DNA from: Butyrivibrio sp.
GTDB taxonomy: Bacteria > Bacillota_A > Clostridia > Lachnospirales > Lachnospiraceae
Assembly (NCBI RefSeq): GCF_024699075.1
Contig: NZ_JAILQF010000227.1
Coordinates: 1-41,134 of the forward strand
Reading direction: 5' to 3'
DNA length: 41,134 nt
Position numbers and translations under genes: made by a program
The notes under the pieces: model-generated
What the model saw: only the letters and a program-made list of their open reading frames with translations
Told to the model about the DNA's origin: nothing
Database searches by the model: none
Part shown: piece by piece, positions 1 through 8,544 of the stretch
Layout of the letters: the number at the start of each line of letters is the position of its first letter
Numbering within the stretch: the first letter of the stretch is position 1

Positions 1-1
1 A

Positions 2-544
2 GAGAGGATTCATGATATCAATCCTCTTTGCAAAGTGCATGTACATAAGACTTTCTATCTGCCGCCGCAGGCAAGATCTATGCAGCAGGAAGCTGATAAA
101 GAGAATATGTCCGAAGATAAGAATATGCCAGATACTGACAAGCCTATTACAGGTGAGAAGTTTGACTTTAAGGCCTATGATTATGTAGTAGATGCCATAG
201 ATACTGTAACAGGTAAGATAGGACTTATAGAAGAGTGCGATATGGCAAAAACTCCCATAATAAGTTCCATGGGAGCCGGCAATAAGCTTGATCCAAGTGC
301 CTTTGAAGTTGCAGATATATATAAGACATCAGTTGATCCTCTTGCAAGAGTTATGCGAAGAGAACTCAAAAAAAGAGGTATCAAAAAGTTAAAAGTTGTC
401 TATTCCAAAGAAGAACCTATAAGTTCCGGAATAGAAGGTAAAGGCAGAAGAAGAACAACTCCTGGATCAACTGCTTTTGTGCCCTCTGTTGCAGGACTTA
501 TAATTGCCGGAGAAGTTATTCGTGACCTATCGGGAAAATGCTGA
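2..544 (+). CDS. tcdA: tRNA threonylcarbamoyladenosine dehydratase, 3' part (TcdA/YgdL)
   Basis: The ThiF/E1-like enzyme cyclises t6A37 of tRNA to ct6A in an ATP-dependent step. The window opens inside the gene: the reading frame is open from base 2 and gives ERIHDINPLCKVHVHKTFYLP, which matches the middle of the family, so the ATP-binding N-terminal half lies outside. Family-typical stretches follow: VDAIDTVTGKIGLIEECD, PIISSMGAGNKLDP and ADIYKTSVDPLARVMRREL, then a C-terminal hydrophobic VAGLIIAGEVI. An acidic, low-complexity insert (about SMQQEADKENMSEDKNMPD) separates the first strand from the DAIDT motif and is unusual for the family. The next gene is also a tRNA-modification enzyme. The identification rests on the conserved C-terminal half and is firm. 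Confidence 0.88.
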   Translation, partial: ERIHDINPLCKVHVHKTFYLPPQARSMQQEADKENMSEDKNMPDTDKPITGEKFDFKAYDYVVDAIDTVTGKIGLIEECDMAKTPIISSMGAGNKLDPSAFEVADIYKTSVDPLARVMRRELKKRGIKKLKVVYSKEEPISSGIEGKGRRRTTPGSTAFVPSVAGLIIAGEVIRDLSGKC

Positions 545-550
545 TATAAT
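522..550 (+). promoter_or_regulatory. Candidate promoter for the rhodanese-TtcA gene
   Basis: GTGACC (522-527), a 17-base spacer and a perfect TATAAT (545-550). The -35 matches TTGACA at four of six positions. It overlaps the last codons of tcdA and would give a leader of about 100 nt before the gene at 655. Inferred from consensus only. Confidence 0.4.
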
Positions 551-654
551 AGTAAAGTTTGTATGTATAAGCGATATGCTGTTCTATATATACGATAATG
601 AGTTAATAGTTGTATTGTAGCAACGTTTGCCATGAAAGGTTTTCAGTTTTTTTT

Positions 655-1818
655 ATGAGTAGTAATATTACAATTGAAGAGATGCTTCTGGATACCAGGA
701 ATAAACTGGTTATAGATGTTCGTAGTAAGGATGATTATGATAAGGAAACTTATCCTGATGCGATCAATATATTTTGGGAAGATTTTATGGATCACAAGAA
801 TGAGCTCCCAAAGGATAAGCCTATATATCTTTTGTGCTATTCAGGACGAAATTCCGAAGATATAGCAGACATCCTTTCTGAAGAAGGATATGAGATATAC
901 AGTGTTGAGGGCGGTTATTATTCCTGGCTTCGCATAAAGCTTGAAATGTTCATGAGAGACGGCGAGGCATCAGATAAGCGCTGCAAGGATATAGAGCATA
1001 GTATTATCAAGAAGTTCAGAAAAGATATCTGGAGTCAGTTCACCAAGGCTATCAATATCTACGATATGATACAGGATGGAGATAAGATTGCCGTATGTAT
1101 CTCAGGGGGAAAAGATTCTATGCTTATGGCCAAGCTCTTTCAAGAGCTTCACAGACACGGCAAGCAGAATTTTGAAGTTGTATATCTAGTTATGAATCCT
1201 GGATACAATGATATAAATTATCAGACGATCCTTAACAACGCAAAGCTTATGCAGGTTCCTATAACTGTATTTCGCTCTGAAATTTACAATATTGTTGCAG
1301 GAGATGATATTAAAAAGGCAGGAAGCCCCTGCTATCTTTGTGCACGTATGAGAAGAGGAGCTCTTTATCAAAGAGCCAAAGAGCTTGGCTGTAACAAGAT
1401 AGCTCTTGGCCATCACTATGATGATGTTATAGAGACAATCCTTATGGGAATGCTCTATTCGGGACAGATCCAGACTATGATGCCTAAACTTCATTCAACC
1501 AACTTTGAAGGCATGGAGCTTATAAGACCTCTTTATCTTATAAGAGAAGAGGATATCATCAAGTGGCGAGATTATAATGATCTTCATTTTATACAGTGTG
1601 CCTGCAGACTTACGGAAAGCTGTGCCAGCTGCGGAGGAACAGAGCAGGGATCAAAGCGTGGCGAGATCAAGGGACTTATCAAAGAGCTTAGAACAAAGAG
1701 CCCTTATATAGAAAGTAATATTTTTAAGAGTGTTGAGAATGTTCATATTAATGCCGTTATGGGCTATAAGACTCCAGATGGCATAAAGCATAGCTTTCTC
1801 GATAATTATGAAAAATGA
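655..1818 (+). CDS. Rhodanese domain fused to TtcA-type tRNA thiolation PP-loop ATPase
   Basis: Residues about 5-95 form a rhodanese domain with active-site loop CYSGRNS (Cys61), which would carry a persulfide. Residues about 115-350 match the TtcA family, which 2-thiolates cytidine 32 of tRNA: PP-loop SGGKDS (150-155), CYLCARMRRG (Cys226, Cys229) and LGHHYDDVIETIL. TtcA holds a 4Fe-4S cluster on three cysteines. Here the third-cysteine region has four (Cys315, 317, 323, 326). The architecture suggests the fused rhodanese hands sulfur to the PP-loop site, by analogy with ThiI, which has its rhodanese at the C-terminus. I chose ATG 655 because the rhodanese fold starts there. An ATG at 610 is in frame but adds 15 residues unlike the family and lacks a ribosome site. 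An AAAGG lies about 16 nt before 655. The target nucleoside is inferred. Confidence 0.85.
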   Translation: MSSNITIEEMLLDTRNKLVIDVRSKDDYDKETYPDAINIFWEDFMDHKNELPKDKPIYLLCYSGRNSEDIADILSEEGYEIYSVEGGYYSWLRIKLEMFMRDGEASDKRCKDIEHSIIKKFRKDIWSQFTKAINIYDMIQDGDKIAVCISGGKDSMLMAKLFQELHRHGKQNFEVVYLVMNPGYNDINYQTILNNAKLMQVPITVFRSEIYNIVAGDDIKKAGSPCYLCARMRRGALYQRAKELGCNKIALGHHYDDVIETILMGMLYSGQIQTMMPKLHSTNFEGMELIRPLYLIREEDIIKWRDYNDLHFIQCACRLTESCASCGGTEQGSKRGEIKGLIKELRTKSPYIESNIFKSVENVHINAVMGYKTPDGIKHSFLDNYEK

Positions 1819-1875
1819 TATAAAGCATTTTTTCTGATAGGAATTCTTGTGAGTATATGATGAGGCGATTATTGC

Positions 1876-3309
1876 ATGGGGAGAACTTATATTGCGATAG
1901 ACCTTAAATCTTTTTATGCTTCAGTCGAGTGCCAGGAAAGAGGACTTAATCCTCTTACGGCAAAGCTTGTTGTAGCTGATGCATCAAGAACCAGTAAGAC
2001 TATATGTCTTGCAGTATCACCTGCTTTAAAGGCGTATGGCATTCCGGGACGCGCCCGCCTTTTCGAGGTGGAGCAGAAGGTAAAAGAGGTTAAAAGGTCT
2101 ACAGGAGAGACAATTGAATATATAATAGCAACTCCCAGGATGCAGCTGTATATGGACTATAGTGCCAGGATATACAGTATATATCTAAAATATATAGCGC
2201 CTGAAGATATTCATGTTTATTCAATAGATGAAGTGTTTATGGACGTAACGGGATATCTTCATACCTATAAGATGACAGCTCACGAACTTGCCATGACAAT
2301 GATAAGAGATGTTCTTGGAGAGACGGGGATTACAGCTACTGCAGGAATAGGTACTAACATGTACCTTTGTAAAGTGGCTATGGACATAGTTGCCAAGCAT
2401 ATCCCTGCTGACAAGGACGGTGTAAGGATTGCTGAGCTTGACGAAGAAAGCTACAGATACAAGCTTTGGAATCACAGACCACTGACGGATTTCTGGCGCA
2501 TCGGAAGGGGCTATACCAGAAAACTTGAAGCCCATGGAATGTACACTATGGGAGATGTGGCAAGATGTGCACTTAGAGATGAAGATCTTTTATATAAGCT
2601 TTTTGGAATTAGTGCAGAGCTTTTGATAGACCATGCTTTTGGCATTGAACCTGCAACCATAGAAGAAATCAAGGCATATAAGCCTGAGAATAACTCTGTT
2701 TCATCAGGTCAGGTTCTTCACTGCCCTTATGATTTTGCAGGAGGTAAGCTCATAGTAAGGGAGATGACAGATCTTCTGGTACTTGATCTTGTGGACAAAA
2801 AACTTGTAACAGACCAGATAGTTCTTACCATAGGCTATGACATAAGTAATCTCACAGATCCTGAAATTCGCAAGAAGTACAAAGGGCCTGTAGTTATGGA
2901 TTATCTTGGCAGGATGGTTCCTGAACATGCACATGGAAGTGTCAATCTTTCCGGATTTACTTCATCAACAAGTAAGATCATGGACAAGGTTATGGATCTT
3001 TATGACAGGATAGTAAACAGGGATCTTCTTGTAAGGAGGATCAATGTTACGGCCAATCATCTTAAGGATGAAAAAGAGCTTTTAGAAGAGTCTTCATATG
3101 AACAGCTTTCTCTTTTTACAGACTATAAGGCTTTGGAAGAGGAGAGGGCTAAAGAGAAGAAGGACCGCGATAGGGAAAGGCGTGCTCAGGAAGCTGTTCT
3201 TGCGATCAAGAAAAAGTATGGTAAAAATGCCATTCTTAAAGGTATGAACCTTGAAGAGGGGGCACAGACTGTAGCAAGAAACTCTCAGATTGGCGGCCAT
3301 AAGGCATGA
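1876..3309 (+). CDS. Y-family (UmuC/DinB-type) DNA polymerase, UvrX/YqjW-like
   Basis: Translesion DNA polymerase of 477 residues. The catalytic carboxylates are visible: Asp9 in IDLKSFYASVE and Asp118-Glu119 in YSIDEVFMDVT. The helix-hairpin-helix region is near WRIGRGYTRKLEAHG (about 208-222), followed by a little-finger domain. QLSLF at 410-414 is a textbook beta-clamp binding motif. The last 60 residues are a charged, probably helical tail (EEERAKEKKDRDRERR). Length and tail fit the Gram-positive UvrX/YqjW branch rather than short DinB. A YolD-like gene follows at 3409, the usual partner of this branch. I find no LexA-type box (GAACNNNNGTTC) in the 57 bases upstream. GAGG precedes the ATG. 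Confidence 0.88.
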   Translation: MGRTYIAIDLKSFYASVECQERGLNPLTAKLVVADASRTSKTICLAVSPALKAYGIPGRARLFEVEQKVKEVKRSTGETIEYIIATPRMQLYMDYSARIYSIYLKYIAPEDIHVYSIDEVFMDVTGYLHTYKMTAHELAMTMIRDVLGETGITATAGIGTNMYLCKVAMDIVAKHIPADKDGVRIAELDEESYRYKLWNHRPLTDFWRIGRGYTRKLEAHGMYTMGDVARCALRDEDLLYKLFGISAELLIDHAFGIEPATIEEIKAYKPENNSVSSGQVLHCPYDFAGGKLIVREMTDLLVLDLVDKKLVTDQIVLTIGYDISNLTDPEIRKKYKGPVVMDYLGRMVPEHAHGSVNLSGFTSSTSKIMDKVMDLYDRIVNRDLLVRRINVTANHLKDEKELLEESSYEQLSLFTDYKALEEERAKEKKDRDRERRAQEAVLAIKKKYGKNAILKGMNLEEGAQTVARNSQIGGHKA

Positions 3310-3408
3310 GCCTTTACATGGAATAGTTGTAAGAGACTGTTTTTACAGATGTTTTATAAAAATGTTTTGGCATAAGTTTACGTGCCCTATTTGTGAAGGA
3401 AAACTGAT

Positions 3409-3651
3409 ATGGACAAGGATTATACCCCGGCAGAAAGAGAGACTATCAGAAAATATGCCGATATTATAAATGAAAAACGTCCTGTTTCTTTAAAACATCC
3501 GGCAATGGATAAGATGAAGCGGGCTGCTCAGTTTTCGCCTTTTGCGGCGCTTACCGGCTATGAAGATACTGTTGAAGATGCCAAAGATCAGTTTATCAGA
3601 GATATGGAGCGTTTTGGAGAACATCTTGAAAATATTGATGACCAAATCTGA
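3409..3651 (+). CDS. YolD-like small protein next to Y-family polymerase
   Basis: 80 residues. The core RAAQFSPFAALTGYEDTVED is the signature of the short YolD-like proteins encoded beside Y-family polymerases in Firmicutes, and KRPVSLKHPAMD just before it is also typical. The function of YolD is not established; a role with the polymerase is inferred from constant neighbourhood. Many relatives run past 110 residues with a C-terminal beta-rich part. Here the frame stops soon after the core (ENIDDQI, then TGA), so this copy may be a short natural form or a truncation; the downstream bases in other frames show no obvious continuation. AAGGA precedes the ATG. Gap to the polymerase is 99 bases. 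Confidence 0.7.
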   Translation: MDKDYTPAERETIRKYADIINEKRPVSLKHPAMDKMKRAAQFSPFAALTGYEDTVEDAKDQFIRDMERFGEHLENIDDQI

Positions 3652-3657
3652 TAAACA

Positions 3658-3685
3658 GTGACACAAATAAAGAGAAATATATTAT
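3658..3685 (+). promoter_or_regulatory. Candidate promoter of the small conserved gene at 3774
   Basis: GTGACA (3658-3663), a 16-base spacer and TATTAT (3680-3685), just after the YolD-like stop codon. It leaves a leader of about 80 nt. Consensus match only. Confidence 0.35.
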
Positions 3686-3773
3686 AGTATACGAGAAGAA
3701 ATTCAATTTTATAACGAGCAAAAAGCATAGCGTTTGCGAGTTTAACTTAATTACAACGAGGAGTTTTGAGAAA

Positions 3774-4007
3774 ATGGCAATGAATCCGGCAATTATGATG
3801 AAAATGATGCAAAGGCTCAGCATATTCAGAGAGCAGCATCCTAAGTTTCAGGCATTTCTTGGAAATGTCTCAAATGGTGCTATAAGAGAAGGCACAATAA
3901 TAGAAATCAAAGTTACAGATCCAAATGGCGCAGAGTATATCTCCAATATAAGGCTTACAAGAGATGACATTGAAACGGTGGAGATGCTTAAGAATATTAG
4001 AGAGTAG
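3774..4007 (+). CDS. Small conserved protein of unknown function
   Basis: 77 residues beginning MAMNPAIMMKMMQRLSIF. I do not recognise a named domain. The methionine-rich amphipathic N-terminal helix is followed by a stretch that reads like a small beta-sheet (GTIIEIKVTDPNGAEYISNIRLT) and a final helix. A strong ribosome site (CGAGGAG, 3757-3763) precedes the ATG and codon use matches its neighbours, so it is very likely translated. It ends 15 bases before the HD-GYP gene and could be co-transcribed with it, but its function is unknown. Confidence 0.65.
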   Translation: MAMNPAIMMKMMQRLSIFREQHPKFQAFLGNVSNGAIREGTIIEIKVTDPNGAEYISNIRLTRDDIETVEMLKNIRE

Positions 4008-4022
4008 TGAGTAGTATCGCAA

Positions 4023-6251
4023 ATGTCACAGAGAGTTCAAAAAATTTATCTGTTTATCTTCATAATCTTTTTTGTGAGTATATTTTCATATCATAGTATC
4101 GAGTCATTTGCAGATGATAAGAAGACTGTACGTGTTGGCTATTATGAGAATGAGATATTTCAGGAAGGCGCCAGTGAAGGTGCTGTTAAGTCAGGCTATG
4201 CATATGAATATTACCGCAAGCTGTCTGAATATACAGGATGGGAATATGAGTATGTATATGGTACATTCAGCGAGCTTTATACCCAGCTTGTAGATGGCAA
4301 GATAGATCTTCTTGCCGGTATAGCCAAAAGCGACGACAGAATAGGTATCATAGCCTATCCTGATGATGCGATGGGAAGCGAAGTTTATAATCTTATAAAA
4401 CATGACTACGATACGAACATAACTTCAGATCCAGCTTCTTTTGCAGGTAAGAAAATAGGTATACTTAACAGCGTAATTGTAAATGTACTTAATGAATACC
4501 TGAGTAATCGCGGTGTTAGTGCTCAAATTGAAATATATGATGACTATACTTCTCTTTTTGAAGATTATGATAGTGGAGAACTTGATATTGCAGCAGTAGA
4601 GGGAAGCGGAGCATATAGCAGAAAAGCTTCTGAGGTACTGTGCACCTTTGGAACTACAGATTATTATTTATGCGTTAATAGTAAGAGAGCTGATCTTTTG
4701 TTTGAACTTAATAAGGCTCAGACAATGCTTTCTATAGAAGAACCCAATTATCTTAGTCAGCTAAGGAACAGGTATTATTCAGGCAGTGTTTCAAGTCTTG
4801 CTTTTTCTTATACCGAAAAGGACTGGCTTACAGGTAATGATACTTTGAAAGTAGGATATCTGGAAGATTTTCTTCCGTTTTGTGATACTGATGCTTCGGG
4901 TAATGTTACCGGTATTGTTAAGGATATAATACCTAAGATAATTGATGAACTTAATATATCCGGGGTCAGCATAACATATCAGGGCTTTAAATCTTATGAT
5001 GATATGCTTGATGCCATGAATGACAAGGTCATAGACCTGGCATTCCCGGTAGAGGGAAGCCTGTTCTATTCTGAACAAAATGGTATCTATCAGTCAAGTC
5101 CTTTGGTAACTACCAATAATGAGCTTGTATATAAAGGAACATATGATAGTAGTCTGGTTAAGACTTTGGCAGTTAACAAGAACTGCGGGCTTCAGTACTA
5201 CTATACTATGACAGAATTTCCTGATGCCGAGCTTGTATTTTATGACTCTTCAGATGAATGTATTGAAGCTGTTCAAAAAGATGAAGTTGATGGTACAGTT
5301 CTGAACGGACTTAGAGCCTATAACATACTAAGAAACAGTAAGTACCATGGACTTTCTGCAATGCAGCTTAGTGGCATGGAAGATATATGCTTTGGTATAG
5401 AGATAGGTAATAAAGGCCTTTTGAAGATCATTAACAGAGGACTTAGTATTCTGGATGAGGATTATGTGCTTTATACGGCATCCCATTATACTGATGAACT
5501 TTTTTCATATTCTGTTAAGGATTTTCTAAAAGACAATGCAGAAATATGTATATCCTTCGTGATAATTGCCTTTATTGTAATACTCTTCATATTAGGTATG
5601 CAGTCACAGCAGAAGATAGAAGAGGAAAAAAGGCAGCGCTATTCCATTCAGAAGATATTCAATCAGATGATCATGGCTTTTGCCAAGATGATAGATAAGA
5701 AGGATGAATATACAAGCGGACATTCCTTCAGGGTAGCGGATTATTCCAGAAAGCTTGCAAGAAAGATCGGTTATACTGAAGCTATGGCTCAGAGGGTTTA
5801 TAATGTTGCTCTTCTTCATGATATAGGTAAGATTGCTGTTCCTAATAAGATCCTTAATAAACCAAAAGGGCTTGATGATGATGAATATTCTATTGTCAAG
5901 GAGCATGCTGCCCTTGGTAAGGAGATCCTGCAGGAGATAGATTCTCTTCCTGAGATATCACTTGGAGCAGGCTATCATCATGAAAAATATGATGGAACAG
6001 GTTATCCGGAAGGGCTTAAGGGTGATGAAATACCTAAGATAGCACAGATAATATCAGTCGCAGATGCCTTTGATGCAATGTATTCGACAAGGCCTTATCG
6101 TAAGAGTATGAAGCTTGAAGACTGCCTTGAAGAGATAAGAAAAGGTGAAGGTGTTCAGTTCAATCCTGAGCTTGCAGAAGCTTTTATAGAGCTTGTCCAC
6201 GACGGATGGCTTGAAATGGAAGAACCTGATAAGGACGTGCTTTGGTGGTGA
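4023..6251 (+). CDS. Membrane sensor with two SBP_bac_3 domains and HD-GYP phosphodiesterase
   Basis: 742 residues. Order: N-terminal signal/membrane segment (about 5-27); a periplasmic binding-protein-type domain (about 33-255, starting VRVGYYENEIFQ); a second such domain (about 273-490, starting LKVGYLEDFLPF); a transmembrane helix (about 508-528); a short charged linker; and an HD-GYP domain. The HD-GYP motifs are intact: HDIGK (His599-Asp600) and HHEKYDGTGYPEGLKG (from His652). Such domains hydrolyse cyclic di-GMP. The binding domains resemble amino-acid-binding proteins, so an extracellular small ligand probably tunes c-di-GMP turnover; the ligand is unknown. No strong ribosome site precedes 4023 and the upstream gene ends 15 bases before, so translation may be coupled. 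Confidence 0.88.
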   Translation: MSQRVQKIYLFIFIIFFVSIFSYHSIESFADDKKTVRVGYYENEIFQEGASEGAVKSGYAYEYYRKLSEYTGWEYEYVYGTFSELYTQLVDGKIDLLAGIAKSDDRIGIIAYPDDAMGSEVYNLIKHDYDTNITSDPASFAGKKIGILNSVIVNVLNEYLSNRGVSAQIEIYDDYTSLFEDYDSGELDIAAVEGSGAYSRKASEVLCTFGTTDYYLCVNSKRADLLFELNKAQTMLSIEEPNYLSQLRNRYYSGSVSSLAFSYTEKDWLTGNDTLKVGYLEDFLPFCDTDASGNVTGIVKDIIPKIIDELNISGVSITYQGFKSYDDMLDAMNDKVIDLAFPVEGSLFYSEQNGIYQSSPLVTTNNELVYKGTYDSSLVKTLAVNKNCGLQYYYTMTEFPDAELVFYDSSDECIEAVQKDEVDGTVLNGLRAYNILRNSKYHGLSAMQLSGMEDICFGIEIGNKGLLKIINRGLSILDEDYVLYTASHYTDELFSYSVKDFLKDNAEICISFVIIAFIVILFILGMQSQQKIEEEKRQRYSIQKIFNQMIMAFAKMIDKKDEYTSGHSFRVADYSRKLARKIGYTEAMAQRVYNVALLHDIGKIAVPNKILNKPKGLDDDEYSIVKEHAALGKEILQEIDSLPEISLGAGYHHEKYDGTGYPEGLKGDEIPKIAQIISVADAFDAMYSTRPYRKSMKLEDCLEEIRKGEGVQFNPELAEAFIELVHDGWLEMEEPDKDVLWW

Positions 6252-6300
6252 CCTGATAAGAAGTATATAAAGATGGGTTTTGGTTTCAATATGTGATACT

Positions 6301-6346
6301 ATGATGTTGGGGGATGATATTTAATACCCCAACATTATTTTATTTA
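6301..6346 (+). terminator. Intrinsic terminator after the HD-GYP gene
   Basis: A 12-bp stem with one G-T pair (6301-6312 with 6327-6338), loop GATGATATTTAATA, then a T-rich tract. The core TGTTGGGG/CCCCAACA is perfect. Confidence 0.75.
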
Positions 6347-6371
6347 ATAAAAATATATATGGGGTGGTTAT

Positions 6372-7073
6372 ATGTCTTATATTTCTCAGATGTTGGATCT
6401 TGTTCATGAATTTACTATCCTTGGAATAATTATCAGATTTGTATTTGCAACTATAGTAGGTATAGTTGTAGGTATCGATAGAGAGATGAAGAACAGGGCA
6501 GCAGGCATCAAGACACATGTTCTTGTATGCCTTGGTGCATGTATGGTCAGTACTACAAGCCAGTATGTAAGTATTTATTTTGCCGGGACACCTGGAGATA
6601 TAAACAGGCTTGGAGCTCAGGTTATAAGCGGAGTAGGATTCCTTGGCGTAGGTACTATCCTAATAACTGGTAAGAATCAGGTAAGAGGTCTTACAACAGC
6701 GGCCGGACTTTGGGTATGTGCCTGCGTAGGTCTTGCAGCAGGAATTGGCTTTATAGAAGGCGCGACTATTGCTCTTTTATTCATTATTTTCACACTAAAG
6801 TTTTTGAATATTGTAGATAACAGGATTCATATGTACGCCAAAGACTTTGAACTGTATATAGAATTCGAGAATACTAAAAGTATAAGAATGTTTATTGATG
6901 ATATGCATAAAAAAGAGATAAGCATTTATGAGCTTAATGTTAACAAGAGCGACATCAAAGGACAGGGCCCTGTTGCCATAGCAAGAGTTGGTGTTAGTAA
7001 TATCAAAGACAGACCTACATTCATAGACAGCCTTAGAGATAATGAATATATAAGCTATGTAGAAGAACTTTGA
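6372..7073 (+). CDS. MgtC/SapB family membrane protein
   Basis: 233 residues. The N-terminal ~150 residues carry four to five hydrophobic helices with the MgtC signatures VGIDREMKNRAAGIKTH, GVGFLGVGTI and VRGLTTAAGLW. A C-terminal soluble domain (about 160-233) has the ACT-like layout seen in longer family members. MgtC proteins are linked to growth at low magnesium and, in pathogens, to inhibition of F-type ATP synthase; which role applies here cannot be read from sequence. GGGGTGG (6361-6367) is the ribosome site. The gene stands alone between the terminator at 6301 and a 226-base AT-rich gap. I saw no obvious magnesium riboswitch in the short leader. Confidence 0.85.
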   Translation: MSYISQMLDLVHEFTILGIIIRFVFATIVGIVVGIDREMKNRAAGIKTHVLVCLGACMVSTTSQYVSIYFAGTPGDINRLGAQVISGVGFLGVGTILITGKNQVRGLTTAAGLWVCACVGLAAGIGFIEGATIALLFIIFTLKFLNIVDNRIHMYAKDFELYIEFENTKSIRMFIDDMHKKEISIYELNVNKSDIKGQGPVAIARVGVSNIKDRPTFIDSLRDNEYISYVEEL

Positions 7074-7188
7074 GTATTTATAGCTGATGGTGTATGAACT
7101 CTGTTAATCGGAAAATATACCAAAAGATACATGTAATTAATTAAAAGTATATATTTATTTTATGTGCTATCATTTATGTATTAGGTGT

Positions 7189-7217
7189 TTGAATAGATAC
7201 TATAAATATTATATTAT
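7189..7217 (+). promoter_or_regulatory. Candidate promoter of the ROK regulator
   Basis: TTGAAT (7189-7194), 17-base spacer, TATTAT (7212-7217). It lies in the 226-base gap after the MgtC gene and gives a leader of about 75 nt. Confidence 0.5.
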
Positions 7218-7299
7218 GATAAATATGAGATATTAAAGTAATAAACCAGAAACTGTTAATACTAATGAATAAAGATTTAGTATTACTTAGGGGGTAGCC

Positions 7300-8451
7300 A
7301 TGCATCAGTCAGGTATAAATATGGAACAGGTCAAAGCTTATAACAGAGCTATGATCGTTAAGTACATCTGTGAACACGAAACAGCATCAAGGGTTGATAT
7401 AGCTGCTGATTGTGGTCTTACACCAGCTGCAGTAACACAGATAATCAATGAACTTATAAAAAGCGGAATATTAATAGAAGTAGGTACGACTGGAAGACAG
7501 AAGGGTGCCGGAAGAAGGAAAGTCCTTCTTTCAATGAATAATGAAAATATATATCTGTATTCAATTAATATAGAACGATTTGAGACTATAATTTCCATTG
7601 TAAATATAGGCGGTAAGGTTGCTGCAACAGAAAGAATACCAACCAATAAGGATGCAGATCCGGAGGCGTTTTTGAAAGTGCTTGCTGAAGCCTGCCACAG
7701 AATTTCGGATGGCGTCGATGATGTTATAAGTAGTAAGATCAAAGGTGCAAGTATCGGAATTCCAGGAATAGTGGATATAGAAAATGGTGTATCCGTAAAG
7801 GCCTATGGCATATGGGATACCAGTGTAGAAGTACGTACTATATTGTCCAGAGAACTTGGAATTCCTGTTATCATACAAAATGATGTAAATGCCTTTGCAA
7901 GAGCAGAACTTTTGTTTGGAGAGGGAAGATACAAAGATGATCTTCTTGTTATCAAATGGGGCCAGGATATCGGAGGAGCAATAGTTATAGATGGTAATAT
8001 CTATGGCAACAGAGAACGTAAGACTGCAGAGATAGGGCATATGATCGTAGATCCAAATGGAGAGCTTTGCTGCTGCGGTAAGAGAGGATGTCTTGAGACC
8101 AGAGCTTCTTATAAGAAGCTAAATAGTATCATTCCATTTGAGACTACTAAGTTTGCAGAAGCTTTTAATAGTGCCGGTGAAAGTCAGAAAAAGGAACTTA
8201 AAGAGGCAATTTCACTTTTTGCTCAGGCTCTTGTAAGCTCATGTGCATTAGCTGCTCCTGAAACTATTATCCTTGGCGGAGACCTTTTTAACAGTAAGAC
8301 TATAAGAGATGAACTTGCAAATGCTATGAAGAAATATGATCCTTCATTTAATGAAGAAAGATTAGTATATAGTAAGCTTGTGGACAGGGATAGTTATATT
8401 GGCCCTGTAGCCGAGTTTTTACAAAGAGCCGTGTTTGGAATTAAATTTTAA
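7300..8451 (+). CDS. ROK family transcriptional regulator (NagC/XylR type)
   Basis: 383 residues. The N-terminal ~75 residues form a winged helix-turn-helix (SRVDIAADCGLTPAAVTQII, then a wing around GRQKGAGRRK). The rest is a ROK sugar-kinase-like domain: a beta-strand NIERFETIISIVNI, the IGIPGIVD motif, NDVNAFARAE, GQDIGGAIVIDG, and the zinc site with CCCGKRGC (Cys257-Cys264) after the histidine in EIGHMIVD. ROK repressors bind a sugar or amino-sugar phosphate through this domain. No sugar operon is adjacent; the gene is followed only by a convergent terminator, so its targets lie elsewhere or it is autoregulated. GGGGG lies five bases before ATG 7300. A second ATG at 7321 is possible. Confidence 0.85.
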   Translation: MHQSGINMEQVKAYNRAMIVKYICEHETASRVDIAADCGLTPAAVTQIINELIKSGILIEVGTTGRQKGAGRRKVLLSMNNENIYLYSINIERFETIISIVNIGGKVAATERIPTNKDADPEAFLKVLAEACHRISDGVDDVISSKIKGASIGIPGIVDIENGVSVKAYGIWDTSVEVRTILSRELGIPVIIQNDVNAFARAELLFGEGRYKDDLLVIKWGQDIGGAIVIDGNIYGNRERKTAEIGHMIVDPNGELCCCGKRGCLETRASYKKLNSIIPFETTKFAEAFNSAGESQKKELKEAISLFAQALVSSCALAAPETIILGGDLFNSKTIRDELANAMKKYDPSFNEERLVYSKLVDRDSYIGPVAEFLQRAVFGIKF

Positions 8452-8471
8452 ATAGCTTTTTAGATAATAAA

Positions 8472-8529
8472 AAGCCCTGCAAAAGTGGTGTGTAGAAATA
8501 AGAACGTACATATCACTTTTGCAGGGCTT
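8472..8529. terminator. Bidirectional terminator between convergent genes
   Basis: A 16-bp perfect inverted repeat (8472-8487 with 8514-8529) that extends to about 23 pairs through G-T pairs and TGTA/TACA, with a 12-base loop. It lies 20 bases after the ROK stop and 16 bases before the stop of the minus-strand metallopeptidase, so it can serve both. Confidence 0.85.
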
Positions 8530-8544
8530 AAATTATTATATAAG

